A stretch of DNA of 64,000 nucleotides from Algoriphagus algorifonticola (GCF_007655305.1 NZ_VLOG01000048.1:1-64000), one strand, 5' to 3'. Positions 40,557 through 48,416 are shown, counted from the first letter of the stretch. The notes: a model not told the origin generated them from the letters alone. Made by a program: numbers and translations.

Positions 40557-40577
40557 ATTGGATAATTTTATCCGAAA
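40556..40577. promoter_or_regulatory. Candidate Rrf2 operator upstream of rrf2 copy 1
   Basis: GGATAA-TT-TTATCC (40560-40573) is a perfect palindrome directly before the start codon of rrf2 copy 1. It has the same GGAT-N6-ATCC geometry as the other sites in this module. Confidence 0.6.
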
Positions 40578-40599
40578 TATAACCTTCACTTATTAAAGG

Positions 40600-40632
40600 A
40601 AAAAAGCCGGAAGTAGCAAAACCCCGGCCTTT
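40600..40632 (-). terminator. Terminator of the FAS1 lipoprotein gene
   Basis: GCCGG (40606-40610) pairs with CCGGC (40624-40628), extended by AAA/TTT with a bulge. On the minus strand the stem is followed by Ts, so rrf2 copy 1 is probably not read from the FAS1 promoter. Confidence 0.65.
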
Positions 40633-40667
40633 CAAGAAAAACCCTAAGAAAATTCTTAAATAGTCTC

Positions 40668-41219
40668 CTATTTTGGAAGTAGGACTTGGTCAATGACGTG
40701 GATGATACCATTGGATGCGGTGACAGTACCGATAATTTTTGCTCCATTAATGGTTACCGTTCCATCTTCGGCAACAGTGACGGTGACTGATCGACCATCT
40801 GCTGTTCCAAGATTCCTGGCATTTACAAAATCACCGGGTTTGTAAACTCCCAGTAAAACATGGTATTCGAGGATGTCTCGAAGTTTTCGTTGATTCTCTG
40901 GTTTGATTAGATCATCTAGAGTACCGGCGGGTAATTCATCAAACGCGGTGTTGGTGGGAGCAAAGACTGTAAATGGTCCAACATTGGTCAAAGCATCTAC
41001 ATAGTCTGCGGCTTTCAATGCCGCCACAAGTGTGCTGTGATCTGTAGAGCCAATGGCTACTTGTACCACATTAGGATTGGAAACATCGTCCACAACAGAA
41101 GATTGTCCAGGCCCTGGAGCAGACTCAGCGGTAGAAGTTGTGCTTTCTGTGGCCTGACCGCCACAAGACCAGGCGGCCAGGGCCAGAAACAAAGAAGGGA
41201 GATAAAGCAACTTTTTCAT
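40668..41219 (-). CDS. FAS1 (fasciclin) domain lipoprotein
   Basis: This 183-residue protein has a lipoprotein signal (LPSLFLALAAWSCGG, Cys 19), then a Ser/Thr/Pro-rich spacer, then one FAS1 domain from about residue 50. The domain shows both family landmarks: the first conserved box GPFTVFAPTNTAFDEL and the second NGIIHVIDQVLLP, with YH in LEYHVLLGVY between. FAS1 domains mediate adhesion or ligand binding at the cell surface. The candidate operators at 41307 and 41382 suggest that it is co-regulated with the NO/N2O genes. Its role there is unknown. Confidence 0.88.
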   Translation of the reverse strand: MKKLLYLPSLFLALAAWSCGGQATESTTSTAESAPGPGQSSVVDDVSNPNVVQVAIGSTDHSTLVAALKAADYVDALTNVGPFTVFAPTNTAFDELPAGTLDDLIKPENQRKLRDILEYHVLLGVYKPGDFVNARNLGTADGRSVTVTVAEDGTVTINGAKIIGTVTASNGIIHVIDQVLLPK

Positions 41220-41306
41220 AGTGAAGAGAGATAAGAATTTGGATCTTTTTGAAAGTTGAATGCTTAAGGTTATTGAATCATCAGTTAAATGTAAATGCTA
41301 TAAAAA

Positions 41307-41328
41307 TAAAAGACAAATAAATCCTTTA
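41307..41328. promoter_or_regulatory. Candidate Rrf2 operator upstream of the FAS1 gene
   Basis: TAAAAGAC-N6-ATCCTTTA matches 6 of 8 arm positions, with the same 8-6-8 spacing as the sites near nrdD and ric. Confidence 0.5.
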
Positions 41329-41381
41329 TTATTTTTTAAAAATCTTAAGAAAATTTATATTAATATATATAAGGTTATTTT

Positions 41382-41403
41382 AGCGAGATAATTTTATCCT
41401 ATT
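41382..41403. promoter_or_regulatory. Weaker second candidate operator upstream of the FAS1 gene
   Basis: AGCGAGAT-AATTTT-ATCCTATT keeps the GAT-N6-ATCC core and has the same central AATTTT as the rrf2 copy 1 site. Only the inner arms match. Confidence 0.35.
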
Positions 41404-41514
41404 TAATAGGTTGGTTCGCCAGTATTCAAGTATGAAAACGCATACAGAAATTAATTTATTAGCTTATTTTTTAAATGATTGAGTAAAACAATCCTCGATA
41501 CTCGAGGCGACTAT

Positions 41515-41736
41515 TTAAATTGAGATCTTTTGAAATCGAGCAAAAGAGGGTGATAAGTTCTTGATGTGAAAAAACTTGATGCCCGAAATCTCGGATTCCC
41601 CAGAGTAGTTTGAAAATAAATCTTTTACCTTCTGAAAACTTGGTTTACGACTTGGGATCCTGAAAATAAGCTCAATGAAGTATCTTTTTCCTGCCTTCTC
41701 TGTAAATTTTGTTCCCAGATTGGTTGGAAGTACCAC
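41515..41736 (-). CDS. Possible small protein downstream of and overlapping the NnrS-like gene
   Basis: This 73-codon frame overlaps the last 65 bp of the NnrS-like gene in another frame and then continues for 157 bp where no other gene exists on either strand. The protein is basic with an aromatic/aliphatic pattern (YFIELIFRIPSRK, EISGIKFFHIKNLSP) and no signal. The family is not recognised. It could be a small regulator translated by coupling, or an accidental open frame. Confidence 0.3.
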   Translation of the reverse strand: MVLPTNLGTKFTEKAGKRYFIELIFRIPSRKPSFQKVKDLFSNYSGESEISGIKFFHIKNLSPSFARFQKISI

Positions 41737-42793
41737 CTTTCCCTATTTTCCAGATAATAATTCCTGCCATCAGCACAAACTGAATCAAAATCAAGTACCC
41801 ATTCGCTATTCCTAATACTTTGCGCAGCTCATATTCACCTAGGATACTAGTCACAATCCTTCCAAAAAGACTAAGCTGAAAACCGATCCAGGTGATCCAA
41901 AGAACCGGATGATAAGGGGTCTCCCTGATCCCAAAAATTGTGGGGAAAATAATCGGAGCATGTGCCCAAATCATGGAAAAAGTAAATCCCAAAAAGAAGG
42001 TGTGAAGCATCAAGTCGTAGTATAAGGCGTGATTTTCCATTCCCATCAAAATCAAGCCATGGATCCCCAGCCATAAATATCCGACCTGTAATCCAATCCC
42101 GATATAGCGGAATTGGGCAGCTTTGCGTGAGGCCACCTTTGCCATGTCAAAAACCAACAACCATGCAGCAATCAATAGGGCTGAAATTCCCATAATCTCA
42201 TTGCCCCAAGCGTGAAAGGGAACGATCAAGCCCACAGTGAATAGGGCAAGGAGAGATTTTAAGGCGTTTTGTGACCAGGACGGGACTGGTAAAAACTGGC
42301 TCAATTCAAGCCGTTCGCCTACAATAGTAAACAGGAGGAGGCCAATCCACCAAATACTTCCCGCCGCAATCAATCCAGTCTGCCATGCAAGAAAATTGCC
42401 GATAAACCAGGAGACCGCACCTCCATACAGCAACGCGGAGTGGAATTTTGGTTGCTTCAGGGTTTGCAGGTGCATAATCAAGCTTAGCCCAAGAGACCCT
42501 GTGGTCAATAGGAGCAAACCGACTTCAGAGAGACCAAGGAGAAAAACGAAAACTGAAATCCCGGTAAGGAAAGGAATCAAAAGCCATGTTTTTTTTGCCA
42601 TGGCCATGGCCCGCTCCAAAGAAATCAAAGTACCCAAGAATCCACCCGTCATAATCAATCCATGTTGACTTGCGGCTTCGGCAAGGGGGAGCGCTGGGTA
42701 GCCAAGCCTGATCCAGCCTCCGGATATCCCGGCCACCAAACCCAAAAGAATAAAGGGGAGCAGGTAGAAGGCCTTGAATGAGGAGGAAATCAT
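41672..42793 (-). CDS. NnrS-like multi-TM membrane protein
   Basis: This is a 373-residue protein from ATG 42793; a TTG three codons upstream is the alternative. It has about 11-12 hydrophobic helices. EAASQHGLIMTGGFLGTLIS and LMLHTFFLGFTFSMIWAHAP place histidines inside helices as in NnrS and distant haem-copper-oxidase-like proteins, which carry haem and appear in NO and denitrification regulons. A further His is in GIHGLILMGMENHALYY. It is 9 nt downstream of ric copy 1 and surely co-transcribed, supporting a role in NO stress. Exact family assignment is tentative. Confidence 0.65.
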   Translation of the reverse strand: MISSSFKAFYLLPFILLGLVAGISGGWIRLGYPALPLAEAASQHGLIMTGGFLGTLISLERAMAMAKKTWLLIPFLTGISVFVFLLGLSEVGLLLLTTGSLGLSLIMHLQTLKQPKFHSALLYGGAVSWFIGNFLAWQTGLIAAGSIWWIGLLLFTIVGERLELSQFLPVPSWSQNALKSLLALFTVGLIVPFHAWGNEIMGISALLIAAWLLVFDMAKVASRKAAQFRYIGIGLQVGYLWLGIHGLILMGMENHALYYDLMLHTFFLGFTFSMIWAHAPIIFPTIFGIRETPYHPVLWITWIGFQLSLFGRIVTSILGEYELRKVLGIANGYLILIQFVLMAGIIIWKIGKGGTSNQSGNKIYREGRKKILH

Positions 42794-42802
42794 TTCTTTC
42801 AA

Positions 42803-43531
42803 TTAGTTTATGCTCTGGTCAGGTTTCAAGGAAATGGCTTCGGGGAATAAGATATTATGCTCCAAGTGCATATGCTTCTGAAGATTTACATCAAATTCCT
42901 GAAGTAATGCAAAGGCTACTTTGTAGGTGTTGCAGGCATAAGAGGGAGGATTGTAATCATTTGAAAGTCTCCGGATCTCTTCCAAACACGCTCCTTCTTG
43001 AGCATGATCCTCCATTAATTGGTAGATCAATTCTCGGATTTTCTGGAAATTTGAGCTTAAAAGCAGTTTTTTTCTCTTTTCGTCTGTGCAAATCTTGCGG
43101 ATGAACGGAAAAACTATCAGTTCCTCCTGTTCTAAATGTCTTTTTAAATCTTCGGTGGAATCTTCAAAAAGGGCTTTGATTTTTTTGAGCTGAGGTTCAT
43201 GGGCGCCGTGAACCTTGACGACTCGCTTTAGGAATTTCCGGATTAGTGGAATCCGTTCCCGCAGCATGGCGTGATGCTTATTTTCAATATAGTTAGCCAA
43301 AAGGGTTAGAGGCCAACTTTTGTAATCGAAGTGGTCCTCAGAAGGTTGGGTGAATGCTTCGACAAGTTTTTCAAACAAAAGGTGGGGGTCTACCTTTTTT
43401 TGAGTGCATGCCTCCTGAATTTTCTGATCTCCTTTGCAACAAAAATCTATTCCGAAAGTCCGGAATACCAAAGCAGCTCTGTAATCCTTTGAGACTATTT
43501 CGCTTATGGGTAGTTCTGCGATATTTTTCAT
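42803..43531 (-). CDS. ric: Iron-sulfur cluster repair di-iron protein Ric (YtfE/ScdA), copy 1
   Basis: This 242-residue cytosolic protein repairs Fe-S clusters damaged by NO or oxidants. The N-terminal ScdA_N domain shows LVFRTFGIDFCCKGDQKIQEAC, with the CC pair. The hemerythrin-like di-iron domain has His/Glu in NYIENKHHAMLRERIP, KVHGAHEPQL, RHLEQEELIVFPFI, LMEDHAQEGACL and KHMHLEHNILFPEA. It is full length. The gene starts just after a palindrome (43536-43557) and leads a transcript with the NnrS-like gene. Paralogue of the ric at 47.7 kb. Confidence 0.93.
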   Translation of the reverse strand: MKNIAELPISEIVSKDYRAALVFRTFGIDFCCKGDQKIQEACTQKKVDPHLLFEKLVEAFTQPSEDHFDYKSWPLTLLANYIENKHHAMLRERIPLIRKFLKRVVKVHGAHEPQLKKIKALFEDSTEDLKRHLEQEELIVFPFIRKICTDEKRKKLLLSSNFQKIRELIYQLMEDHAQEGACLEEIRRLSNDYNPPSYACNTYKVAFALLQEFDVNLQKHMHLEHNILFPEAISLKPDQSIN

Positions 43532-43535
43532 ATAA

Positions 43536-43557
43536 TAAAGGATATTGGTGTCCTCTT
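43536..43557. promoter_or_regulatory. Candidate Rrf2 operator at the ric copy 1 start
   Basis: TAAAGGAT-N6-GTCCTCTT, 8-6-8 geometry, five bases upstream of the ric start codon on the minus strand. Confidence 0.6.
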
Positions 43558-43617
43558 TTTAAAGTTAAGAAAAGGGACGGCGTCCCAGATTCGTGTATAA
43601 AGTTACAAATCTATTAT

Positions 43618-43639
43618 TAAAAGATAAAAAAGTCCTTTA
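43618..43639. promoter_or_regulatory. Second candidate operator in the ric/nrdD divergent region
   Basis: TAAAAGAT-AAAAAA-GTCCTTTA. The arms are nearly the same as the ric copy 2 site (47663-47684), with the same spacing. The rest of 43640-43957 is AT-rich spacer without a gene. Confidence 0.6.
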
Positions 43640-43957
43640 ATAATTTTCTCAACTTTTTATTTCTAAGACTTAAGATCTATGGATTTCACTTGAGAGATAA
43701 TTTTTTAATTTTTGCAGATGAAAAATCATTCTGAATTCATTAGCATATAAAATTCTAGGTATTTTTTTTAGTAAATAGTCATTTAAGGCTAAAATAAAAG
43801 AATTTTGATTAGCTAACTTCATAGGGTAACCAATTTATATTTTCAAAAATGAATTGAGGATACCTTGTTTCGATAAAAATTCATGATAAATATCATGCTG
43901 GAATCTGAGGAATATTAGTTCAGATTTTTTTCAGTTGGCTCGCTTTTTATTCAATAT

Positions 43958-43979
43958 TAAAGGATAAAATAATCCCTTA
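43958..43979. promoter_or_regulatory. Candidate Rrf2 operator upstream of nrdD
   Basis: TAAAGGAT-AAAATA-ATCCCTTA lies 12 bp before the nrdD ATG and has the same 8-6-8 geometry as the ric sites. Confidence 0.6.
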
Positions 43980-43991
43980 ATTAAATGAAAT

Positions 43992-46112
43992 ATGGAACAA
44001 TATGTGATCAAAAGAAATGGAGAATATGAGCCTTTTGCCTCCTTTAAGATTGAAGACGCCCTGAAAAAAGGCTTTTATAGTGTGTCAGAAACTTATAATT
44101 CCTTGGTTTTTGATCGAATACTCAGAAATTTAGCTTCCAAGACCACATGGGTGGTTGAAGAGATTCAGGATTTAATCGAAAAGGAGCTTTTTCAGTCGGG
44201 TTACTTTCAGGTCATGCGGTCCTATATGCTCTACCGTCATACCCGAAAACTCCAGCGTGAACATGTGGCTGGACTCAACGATGACACCACCTATGTGGAC
44301 AGTACCCAGACAATCGAAGAATATATCCAGCAGACTGACTGGCGGATCAATGCCAACGCCAACACTTCCTACTCCAATGCAGGCTTGGTCAATAATGTGG
44401 CAGGAAAAATCATAGCCAACTACTGGCTTGATAAAGTTTATACCAAAGAGGAAGGCTATGCTCATCGCAATGGAGATATCCATATCCATGATTTGGACTG
44501 CTTGACCGGCTATTGTGCAGGTTGGAGCTTAAGGGGCTTGCTCAATGAAGGATTCAATGGGGTGCGAGGCCGGGTTGAAAGCCGTCCACCGGCACATTTT
44601 CGAGAAGCTTTGGGACAAATGGCCAATTTTCTAGGGATACTCCAAAGTGAATGGGCTGGTGCACAGGCATTCAGTTCTTTTGATACCTATTTGGCTCCGT
44701 ATGTATTTAAGGACCAGCTTAATTACAAGGAGATTGTGAAAGCCATTCGCTCTTTTGTCTATAATCTCAATGTGCCTGCGAGATGGGGGCAATCGCCTTT
44801 CACCAATGTGACACTCGACTGGGTGGTGCCTGAGGATCTAAAAGACCAAATGCCAACAAAAAATGATCTTCACTTATTTCAGGGAATTGATTCTGATTTG
44901 TTGATGGAAAAGGCGAAAAAGCGAGGAGTTCATTCCTTGGAAGAACTCACCTACAAGCATTTCCAACCTGAGATGGAGCTGATCAACAAGGCCTACTATA
45001 CGATCATGACAGAAGGAGATGCGAATGGGCAGCCTTTTACATTTCCAATCCCCACGGTCAATATCACCGAAGACTTTGACTGGTACGGACCCAATACGGA
45101 TTTGCTATTTGAAAACACGGCCAAAATTGGGTCTTCTTATTTTCAAAATTTCATCGGAAGTCAATACACGCTAGATGAAAAGGGTCAAAAGGTTGAAAAT
45201 CCAAATGCTTACAAACCCAATGCTGTTCGATCGATGTGCTGTAGACTTCAACTCGACTTGCGGGAGTTGCTCAAGCGGGGAAATGGACTCTTTGGAAGTG
45301 CCGAGATGACTGGAAGTATCGGGGTGGTGACGATCAATATGGCACGCTTGGGCTACCTATACTCCGGAAATAAGGCGGGGCTTTATGAGCGATTGGACTA
45401 CCTGATGCAAATCTCCAAATCCACCCTGGAGAAAAAGCGTGTTTTCATTCAGGAAATGTTCGACCGGGGGCTTTATCCTTACACCAAGCGCTATCTGAAG
45501 CATTTCCGAAATCACTTTTCCACCATTGGCGTGAATGGATTAAATGAAATGATTCTGAATTATTCCCAGGGAAAAGAAGATATCACGGGACACTTCGGAC
45601 AAAATTTTGCCGCTGAGCTCCTCGAATACATCCGAAATCGCATGAAAGAATTTCAGGAAGAAACCGGAAACCTTTATAATCTCGAGGCCACCCCGGCAGA
45701 AGGGACGACTTATCGTTTTGCCAAAGAGGACAAGAAACGATTTCCCGATATCATCCAGGCTGGAATGGAGGAAAACATATATTATACCAATAGTTCTCAA
45801 ATCCCGGTGGACTACACCGATGATCCATTTGAGGCTTTAATGCTACAGGACGAACTCCAATGTAAGTACACCGGAGGTACCGTGCTGCACCTGTACATGA
45901 GGGAAAAAATCTCTTCGCCTGAGGCTTGTCGCCGACTGGTGAAGAAGGTGCTTTCCAACTTCAAGTTGCCTTACATCACCGTCACTCCGGTATTCAGTAT
46001 TTGTCCGGTACATGGATACCTCAACGGCGAACATGAATACTGCCCGCATTGCGATGAAGATCTACTCAATTCACTTAACCAAAAACCAATAAACTATGCA
46101 GACAAGCACTGA
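43992..46112 (+). CDS. nrdD: Anaerobic ribonucleoside-triphosphate reductase, large part lacking the glycyl-radical loop
   Basis: This is a 706-residue class III reductase that makes dNTPs without oxygen. An ATP-cone lies at the N-terminus (YVIKRNGEYEPFASFKIEDAL). The barrel includes NGDIHIHDLDCLTGYCAGWS, NLNVPARWGQSPFTNVTLDW, FTFPIPTVNITEDFDW and SMCCRLQLDLRELLKRGNG with candidate active-site cysteines. The end carries the zinc-site cysteines C671, C684 and C687 (CPVHG, then YCPHC) and then stops 19 residues later. The Arg-Val-x-Gly-Tyr glycyl-radical loop that should follow is absent and is found in the overlapping downstream ORF. The catalytic unit must therefore be assembled from two chains, unless recoding joins them. 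Confidence 0.93.
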   Translation: MEQYVIKRNGEYEPFASFKIEDALKKGFYSVSETYNSLVFDRILRNLASKTTWVVEEIQDLIEKELFQSGYFQVMRSYMLYRHTRKLQREHVAGLNDDTTYVDSTQTIEEYIQQTDWRINANANTSYSNAGLVNNVAGKIIANYWLDKVYTKEEGYAHRNGDIHIHDLDCLTGYCAGWSLRGLLNEGFNGVRGRVESRPPAHFREALGQMANFLGILQSEWAGAQAFSSFDTYLAPYVFKDQLNYKEIVKAIRSFVYNLNVPARWGQSPFTNVTLDWVVPEDLKDQMPTKNDLHLFQGIDSDLLMEKAKKRGVHSLEELTYKHFQPEMELINKAYYTIMTEGDANGQPFTFPIPTVNITEDFDWYGPNTDLLFENTAKIGSSYFQNFIGSQYTLDEKGQKVENPNAYKPNAVRSMCCRLQLDLRELLKRGNGLFGSAEMTGSIGVVTINMARLGYLYSGNKAGLYERLDYLMQISKSTLEKKRVFIQEMFDRGLYPYTKRYLKHFRNHFSTIGVNGLNEMILNYSQGKEDITGHFGQNFAAELLEYIRNRMKEFQEETGNLYNLEATPAEGTTYRFAKEDKKRFPDIIQAGMEENIYYTNSSQIPVDYTDDPFEALMLQDELQCKYTGGTVLHLYMREKISSPEACRRLVKKVLSNFKLPYITVTPVFSICPVHGYLNGEHEYCPHCDEDLLNSLNQKPINYADKH

Positions 46113-46266
46113 ACACATCGAAACCCAAACCAAGCTCCAACTCCATGAGGAAAAACGTACCAAATGTCTCGTTTACACCCGCGTGATGGGCTACCACCGA
46201 CCTGTAGAAAGTTTTAACATCGGCAAAAAAGGTGAACACAAGCAGCGCACCCACTTCGTCGAATAG
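46096..46266 (+). CDS. Separate glycyl-radical domain of the anaerobic ribonucleotide reductase
   Basis: This 56-codon gene overlaps the nrdD end by 17 nt in the +1 frame. Its second half, LVYTRVMGYHRPVESFNIG and then KKGEHKQRTHF, is the conserved C-terminal loop of NrdD. G32 in RVMGYHRP is the residue converted to the radical by NrdG. In its own frame a TAA (46090-46092) precedes the ATG by one codon, so it cannot extend upstream and ATG 46096 is a good start. No slippery run is visible in the overlap. It ends one base before the nrdG ATG, so all three genes are translationally linked. Confidence 0.88.
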   Translation: MQTSTEHIETQTKLQLHEEKRTKCLVYTRVMGYHRPVESFNIGKKGEHKQRTHFVE

Positions 46267-46267
46267 C

Positions 46268-46933
46268 ATGGAAAAGGGGAGACCTGTTTTTAGTATCTCC
46301 CCTTTTACAATGCTGGATTTTCCAGACCGAACAGCCTGCATCCTTTGGTTTGCCGGCTGCAACATGCGCTGCGACTACTGCTACAATCCCGAGATCGTTC
46401 TTGGCAAAGGCAAGCTGAGTTGGGCTCATGTCAGGGAATTTCTGCAAAGCCGCCGTCACTTGCTGGATGGGGTGGTGTTCAGCGGAGGCGAATGCACGAT
46501 GCATCCTCAGTTGATTCCATTTGTAAGGGAGGTGAAAAAGATGGGGTTTGAGGTGAAAATCGACACCAACGGCAGCCGGCCTGAGGTAATTAGACAGCTA
46601 ATTATCGAAGATTTGCTGCACTATGTGGCCCTTGATTTTAAATCTTTACCAGAAAAGTATTGGGAAATTACCCGATCTGATTTGTTTTGGTCTTTTGAGA
46701 AAACTTTGGAAATCATGGTCTCGTCTTCCGTTCCCTTTGAGGTTCGGACTACAGTTCATTCGGAGCAATTGAGGGCATCCGACCTTGATGCCATGAACAC
46801 CTGGCTAAGGGGGAAAGGCTATTTCGGAAGCTATTACTTGCAGCCTTTTCGGGGAGATAAGCAGACTCTTGGCGATTTGGGTGAGAGCAAAAAGCCAGGT
46901 TTAAAAAGCAGGGTGGGGGTGTGGAGGAAATGA
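46268..46933 (+). CDS. nrdG: Anaerobic ribonucleotide reductase activating protein (radical SAM)
   Basis: This 221-residue radical SAM enzyme makes the glycyl radical on the reductase with SAM and a 4Fe-4S cluster. The cluster motif is C31-x3-C35-x2-C38 in GCNMRCDYCYNPE; FSGGECTMHPQL is the SAM-binding GGE block, and VKIDTNGSRPEVI follows. It is of the longer NrdG type seen with P. aeruginosa-like NrdD. I use ATG 46268, one base after the stop of the glycyl-radical-domain gene; an earlier GTG-type start would overlap it. Last gene of the nrd unit; 46934-47154 is spacer without a recognised gene. Confidence 0.92.
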   Translation: MEKGRPVFSISPFTMLDFPDRTACILWFAGCNMRCDYCYNPEIVLGKGKLSWAHVREFLQSRRHLLDGVVFSGGECTMHPQLIPFVREVKKMGFEVKIDTNGSRPEVIRQLIIEDLLHYVALDFKSLPEKYWEITRSDLFWSFEKTLEIMVSSSVPFEVRTTVHSEQLRASDLDAMNTWLRGKGYFGSYYLQPFRGDKQTLGDLGESKKPGLKSRVGVWRK

Positions 46934-47154
46934 ATGATGGATTTATGAAGAGATGCCAGATGAGCAGCATTCATACAAATACCTGCCTTTTTTAATTCAC
47001 TTGGTATTATGATCGCTTCAAATATTGAAATTTTTTCCGCAATTCCTTCCCGCTCCTAACCTTTAAAAGATGTTTTTAATAATGATGAGGCACATACAGA
47101 TGAGGTGAAATTCAAGAAATAACTTTTTAAACCGAATTTCTAATAAAAAAATAT

Positions 47155-47176
47155 TACAGGATATTTTTATCTTTTA
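47155..47176. promoter_or_regulatory. Candidate Rrf2 operator upstream of rrf2 copy 2
   Basis: TACAGGAT-ATTTTT-ATCTTTTA, 8-6-8 geometry, 40 bp before the rrf2 copy 2 start. Confidence 0.5.
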
Positions 47177-47216
47177 TTAATTTTCTATTACATTTGAGAC
47201 ATCAATCGGAACGAAG

Positions 47217-47648
47217 ATGTTTTCCAAAGCCTGTAAGTACGCAATAAATTCGATGGTTTTTCTAGCCACTTTACCGGAAGGAAAAGAGCGTGCGGGGATC
47301 AAGGATATTGCTTTTGCGATAAATTCTCCGGAAGCCTTTACCGCAAAAATCCTTCAAACTTTGGTGAGAGAGAATCTTCTTCTATCTATCAAAGGCCCAA
47401 ATGGAGGCTTTGAAATTAGTGAAGAGGGCAGAAAATCAACTCTTTATAGGATTGTGCAGGTCATTGACGGGGACTCGATCTTCATTGGCTGTGCGCTGGG
47501 ACTACAGGAGTGTTCCGAGGCCCATCCCTGTGCGGTTCATCATAAGTTTAAGGCTATCCGGGATCACCTGACCGGCATGATGATGACCACTTCTCTACAG
47601 GATATGGCCCTTGGGATTCAAAGTGGGGTAAGCTTCTTAAAAACTTAA
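47217..47648 (+). CDS. Rrf2-family regulator (NsrR/IscR-like), copy 2
   Basis: This 143-residue winged-helix regulator is closely related to copy 1. Shared blocks include SPEAFTAKILQTL against APEAFTAKILQNL and SIKGPNGGF in the wing. C92, C99 and C105 in GCALGLQECSEAHPC stand at the same positions. These are probable Fe-S ligands for NO or redox sensing. It has the operator-like palindrome upstream and another between it and ric copy 2. It leads the ric-nos gene series and is the most likely controller of N2O reductase expression here (inference). Confidence 0.88.
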   Translation: MFSKACKYAINSMVFLATLPEGKERAGIKDIAFAINSPEAFTAKILQTLVRENLLLSIKGPNGGFEISEEGRKSTLYRIVQVIDGDSIFIGCALGLQECSEAHPCAVHHKFKAIRDHLTGMMMTTSLQDMALGIQSGVSFLKT

Positions 47649-47662
47649 AAAATTTACCAATA

Positions 47663-47684
47663 TAAAAGATAAAAATATCCTTTA
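47663..47684. promoter_or_regulatory. Candidate Rrf2 operator upstream of ric copy 2
   Basis: TAAAAGAT-AAAAAT-ATCCTTTA, one of the best matches to the palindromic consensus, in the 48-bp gap between rrf2 copy 2 and ric copy 2. It implies a separate promoter for ric and the nos genes. Confidence 0.65.
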
Positions 47685-47696
47685 AAATCAACTCAA

Positions 47697-48416
47697 ATGG
47701 CAACTATCACTGACAAAAAAGTAGGCAAAATTGTAGCCGAGAATTTTCGAACCGCAAAGGTATTTACAGAATATGGGATCGACTTCTGTTGCAAAGGAGG
47801 TGTAAAACTATCCGATGCCTGTAGCACAAGAGGCCTCGACTTGGATGAAGTAGTCGAAAAGCTTGAAACAATCATGCAAGTGGCGGATCAGAGCCCATAC
47901 CAGGATATGTCTCTCAGCCAATTGATTGACCATATTGTGAGTATCCATCACAAGTATGTCGAAGATACTCTTCCTGCTTTGAAATTTTATCTCGATAAAA
48001 TTGAGCGGGTTCATGGCGACCGTCATCCAGAACTGACCCATATCCGCCAGGAGTTTTTTGAAGCTGCAGATGCACTGACCATCCATATGAAGAAGGAAGA
48101 ATTTGTGCTTTTCCCTTACATCAAAGCAATGGAAGAAGCCAAGTCCAACAGATTCCCGCTTTCAAAGCCACATTTTGGACATATCGAAAACCCGATTTCT
48201 ATGATGGAAGACGAGCATGACACAGAAGGGGAGCGGTTTAGAAGAATTGACTCCTTGACTCAGGGATATACTGCACCTGCGGATGCTTGTCAAACTTACC
48301 GGGTTGCATTTTCTATGCTGCAGGAGTTTGAGCAGGATTTACATACCCATATTCATTTGGAAAACAATGTATTGTTTCCAAAGGCGACGGTGCTTTATAC
48401 AGAATTAAACTCTTAA
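47697..48416 (+). CDS. ric: Iron-sulfur cluster repair di-iron protein Ric (YtfE/ScdA), copy 2
   Basis: This 239-residue protein has the same architecture as copy 1: ScdA_N with FTEYGIDFCCKGGVKLSDAC, then the hemerythrin-like domain with His/Glu residues in HIVSIHHKYVEDTLP, ERVHGDRHPEL, HMKKEEFVLFPYI, MMEDEHDTEGERF and THIHLENNVLFPKA. It repairs nitrosylated Fe-S centres. Only 27 nt separate it from the haem-copper-like gene, so it heads the nos transcript. A repair protein in front of nosZ fits life with NO leakage. Confidence 0.93.
   Translation: MATITDKKVGKIVAENFRTAKVFTEYGIDFCCKGGVKLSDACSTRGLDLDEVVEKLETIMQVADQSPYQDMSLSQLIDHIVSIHHKYVEDTLPALKFYLDKIERVHGDRHPELTHIRQEFFEAADALTIHMKKEEFVLFPYIKAMEEAKSNRFPLSKPHFGHIENPISMMEDEHDTEGERFRRIDSLTQGYTAPADACQTYRVAFSMLQEFEQDLHTHIHLENNVLFPKATVLYTELNS

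Noticed and set aside
43592..43991. Possible small regulatory RNA in the ric/nrdD spacer
   Set aside because: Only the operator palindromes are structured; no terminator-like hairpin within the spacer was found.
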